DNA from: an uncultured Roseibium sp.
GTDB taxonomy: Bacteria > Pseudomonadota > Alphaproteobacteria > Rhizobiales > Stappiaceae
DNA length: 64,000 nucleotides
Assembly: GCF_947494555.1 (NCBI RefSeq)
Contig: NZ_CANLVF010000007.1
Coordinates: 186,001-250,000, forward strand
Direction: 5' to 3'
This document shows, piece after piece, positions 62,150-64,000 of the stretch (position 1 is its first letter; the number at the start of each line of letters is the position of its first letter). The translations under genes and the position numbers were made by a program. Below the pieces are notes generated by a model. It searched no databases. It was not told the origin of the DNA and was given only the letters and a program-made list of their open reading frames with translations.

Positions 62150-63229
62150 TCAGAGCCAGCCGCCCAGTTCCCGCCGGACAATGTGCTCGATCACGTTCAT
62201 GCCGAGATCCGTGTCGTTGAGACATGGGATATGCGTGAAATTTTCGCCACCGCCCTCTTCAAAGATCTCGCCTGCTTCGCCTGCGATTTCTTCAAGCGTT
62301 TCCAGGCAATCGGAGACGAAACCCGGATTCATGACGGCAACGTTCTGCACCCCGTCATGGGCAAGTTTTTCAACCGTCTTGTCGGTATAGGGCTGCAGCC
62401 ATTCTTCGGGCCCGAAGCGCGACTGGAATGTGACACGCAGCTTCTGGTCATCCCACCCGAGCACTTCGCGCATCAGACGCGTGGTTTTCATGCAATGACA
62501 GTGATAGGGATCGCCGCGCTTGAAATAGGATTGCGGAATGCCGTGATAGGAGGTCAGCACCACGTCCGGCTCGAAATCCAAAGTATCCAGGTGGTCCTTG
62601 ACGGATTGCGCCAGCGCGTTCACGTAGACCGGATCGTCATGGTAAGGCGGTACGGTCCTGATCGCCGGCTGCCAGCGCATCTCCAGAAGTGTCTTGCAGA
62701 CGACGTCGTTCACGGTTGCCGTTGTGGTTGCCGAATATTGCGGATAAAGCGGAAACACAAGAATACGATCGCAGCCCTCGTCCTTGAGTGCTTTCAGCTT
62801 GTCGGGGATCGACGGCTGACCGTAGCGCATCGCCCAGTCGACTTTTACGCGCTCACCTTCCGCGCCAAGCATATCCGTCAGTTTGTCCGACTGGCTGCGG
62901 GTAATGGTGCGCAGCGGCGATTCGTCCTTCTCGTGGTTCCAGATCTCGTCATACGCCTTGCCCGACTTTCCCGGCCGGGTCATCAGGACAATGCCGTAAA
63001 GGATCGGATACCAGATTGCCCGGGGCCACTCGATAACACGCTTGTCGGACAGAAACTCGCGAAGGTAACGGCGCATAGGCCAGTAGTCTGTCGCGTCCGG
63101 CGTTCCAAGATTGACCAGAAGCACGCCAACCTTGCCGCTCTTTACCGACGGATGGTCCTTTGGCAGCTGCAGCTTGCGAAAATCGGCAGTCTTGTCGGCC
63201 GAAAGCGAATTGGTCGAATGAACGTTCAT
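62150..63229 (-). CDS. hemH: Ferrochelatase
   Basis: A 359-residue enzyme inserting Fe2+ into protoporphyrin IX. Family blocks: GVLLVNLGTPDATDYWPMRRYL, RVIEWPRAIW, DESPLRTITRSQ, VFPLYPQYSATTTATVND, SYHGIPQSYFKRGDPYHCHC with the active-site His, VTFQSRFGPEEWLQPYT and NPGFVSDCLETLEEI. The PYHCHC and C-terminal cysteines recall forms that may bind an iron-sulfur cluster, but this is uncertain. Monocistronic. Confidence 0.96.
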   Translation of the reverse strand: MNVHSTNSLSADKTADFRKLQLPKDHPSVKSGKVGVLLVNLGTPDATDYWPMRRYLREFLSDKRVIEWPRAIWYPILYGIVLMTRPGKSGKAYDEIWNHEKDESPLRTITRSQSDKLTDMLGAEGERVKVDWAMRYGQPSIPDKLKALKDEGCDRILVFPLYPQYSATTTATVNDVVCKTLLEMRWQPAIRTVPPYHDDPVYVNALAQSVKDHLDTLDFEPDVVLTSYHGIPQSYFKRGDPYHCHCMKTTRLMREVLGWDDQKLRVTFQSRFGPEEWLQPYTDKTVEKLAHDGVQNVAVMNPGFVSDCLETLEEIAGEAGEIFEEGGGENFTHIPCLNDTDLGMNVIEHIVRRELGGWL

Positions 63230-63570
63230 AAGCGCGGATTATCCCTCAGCGGCTGGTCCTCTTACGCCATACATAGGACAAGCCGGAGACAAGGCCAATG
63301 CGGCATAGCGCTTACGCGGAATAACGGCGTCGGATCACCGGGCAATGATACTTTGCGGCGGCATGAACCGAAAACCTGGACCGCTGTCGCCAAATGCTTC
63401 GAGCCTGAGAACGGCCGAGGCTCGCCAGAACTTGACCAAATGCTTGCTGCTTCGTCCTCGACGACCGCGATCCGATAGTCCGCTCACTGATCTATTGGCT
63501 GCACAAGGTTCTTCAAACAGAACGAATGGAGGCGGCTGAAGCCTTGTGGAAACGCATTTTTCCCGGATTT
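63230..63570. other. Intergenic stretch, no gene seen
   Basis: About 340 bp upstream of hemH with no convincing open frame, RNA or operator. Confidence 0.45.
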
Positions 63571-63689
63571 GTCATCCCGGTTTGCCGCGCAAGCGGCAAG
63601 ACCGGGACCCAGTACGCTGTGGCGGAGTTGCTTTCGCTGGCGCTTGCGTCCACCCGGTCCCGGCTCGCGCTGCGCTTGGCCGGGATGAC
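63571..63689. repeat. REP-like palindromic repeat element
   Basis: A 119-bp imperfect palindrome. It opens GTCATCCCGG, closes CCGGGATGAC, and has internal complementary blocks (GACCGGGACCCAG and ACCCGGTCCCGG). This form is common in intergenic regions of alphaproteobacterial genomes as a multicopy element. Confidence 0.75.
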
Positions 63690-63762
63690 GAAGGGAAGTC
63701 GGTAAGAAACAGGCATATGACGGAAGCCGTCCGGCACAGCGGCTTCCGGACGGCTGTTCCCC

Positions 63763-64000
63763 TCAGCCATATTCCCTTTCATCGGCAATAACCTTGCCGT
63801 CATTCGGCAAAGCCCCCGGCGAGACAATCTGAACCTCACCTTTCAGGCGCGTGATATCAGTCAGGGTCATGGAAACCCGATCCGAAAGCCCGTCCTCAAG
63901 CGCGTCGCTTTCAACGGCAAGCGTCATTGCGTCGGCTTCGCCCGCGCGGGTCACCGCAAGGCGTGCCTTGCTGACCTCCGGATGCGCCGCAACGATCTGG
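63763..64000 (-). CDS. PaaK-like phenylacetate-CoA ligase family protein (C-terminal part)
   Basis: The gene enters from the right edge; only the last 79 residues are visible, from QIVAAHPEVSKARLAVTRAG to LPNDGKVIADEREYG. The HPEV, LKGEV and PGxLPNDGKVI blocks are the C-terminal lid domain of the PaaK/AMP-ligase group, which activates phenylacetate or related aryl acids to CoA thioesters. The Lys in NDGKVI is the catalytic lysine position. Start and N-terminal domain lie outside the window. Confidence 0.75.
   Translation of the reverse strand, partial: QIVAAHPEVSKARLAVTRAGEADAMTLAVESDALEDGLSDRVSMTLTDITRLKGEVQIVSPGALPNDGKVIADEREYG

Noticed and set aside
62141..63478. 445-codon plus-strand open frame opposite hemH
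   Set aside because: Antisense to ferrochelatase; runs on into non-coding sequence.

Overview
The window looks like ordinary chromosome of a Hyphomicrobiales (Rhizobiales) alphaproteobacterium. Support comes from CpdR, a GapR/DUF2312 protein, DUF465, DUF1036, DUF1244, DUF2063/DUF692 and DUF882 proteins, an aa3-type cytochrome oxidase subunit IV, a DUF1036-pyk pair, and an alpha-r8/MmgR-like sRNA between an N-formylglutamate amidohydrolase gene and a hisN/suhB-like gene. A marine Stappiaceae member (Roseibium/Labrenzia/Stappia type) is my best guess, from gene content only. I saw no prophage, insertion sequence or CRISPR array.

Layout. 1-1.4 kb: end of an ABC exporter. 1.5-7.0 kb (minus): a tightly overlapping operon for an Opp/Nik/Cnt-type ABC importer ending in an EamA exporter, with a Zur-box-like palindrome upstream. 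7.3-9.9 kb: a MerR regulator and two SDR dehydrogenases; one SDR has a textbook MerR-type promoter (19-bp spacer with a central palindrome). 10-14.6 kb: propionyl-CoA synthetase, a TauE/SafE permease and a second acyl-CoA synthetase. 14.6-21.9 kb: two DUF465 proteins, purE-purK, a MATE pump, rpsU, a TPR lipoprotein, a flavodoxin-fold oxidoreductase with an FNR/FixK-like box and an RBS-masking hairpin, an RluA-type pseudouridine synthase and an oxidase subunit. 22-30.5 kb: UbiB-like kinase, DUF3445 protein, PepF, an orphan sigma-54 response regulator, a large DUF882 protein and GapR. 30.6-39 kb: DUF1244, two N-formylglutamate amidohydrolases, DUF1036-pyk, an alpha/beta hydrolase, a TPR protein, rpmJ, tRNA-Val, cpdR, the sRNA and hisN. 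39-43.4 kb: a lysophospholipase-like hydrolase, a Gly/His-rich exported protein, an hsp20 gene with a RpoH-like promoter and ROSE-like thermometer, a RidA protein and threonine aldolase.

43.4-46.2 kb is the most interesting part. It is a minus-strand bufferin-type RiPP operon: a Sec-targeted DUF2282 precursor with four cysteines, a DUF692 MNIO enzyme, a DUF2063 partner and a DoxX membrane protein. Two hairpins lie between precursor and enzyme genes. By family knowledge it should make a copper-binding modified peptide.

46.8-64 kb: gltB-gltD, a DUF459 SGNH hydrolase, a lytic transglycosylase, an outer-membrane beta-barrel protein, kdsD, a MotA/MotB stator pair, an NfeD-SPFH pair, hemH, a REP-like palindromic repeat, and the 3' end of a PaaK-like CoA ligase running off the right edge.

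Many CDS starts given here are shorter than the longest open frame because a Shine-Dalgarno sequence or signal peptide favours an internal ATG/GTG/TTG. Families and motifs were recognised by eye; no database search was run.
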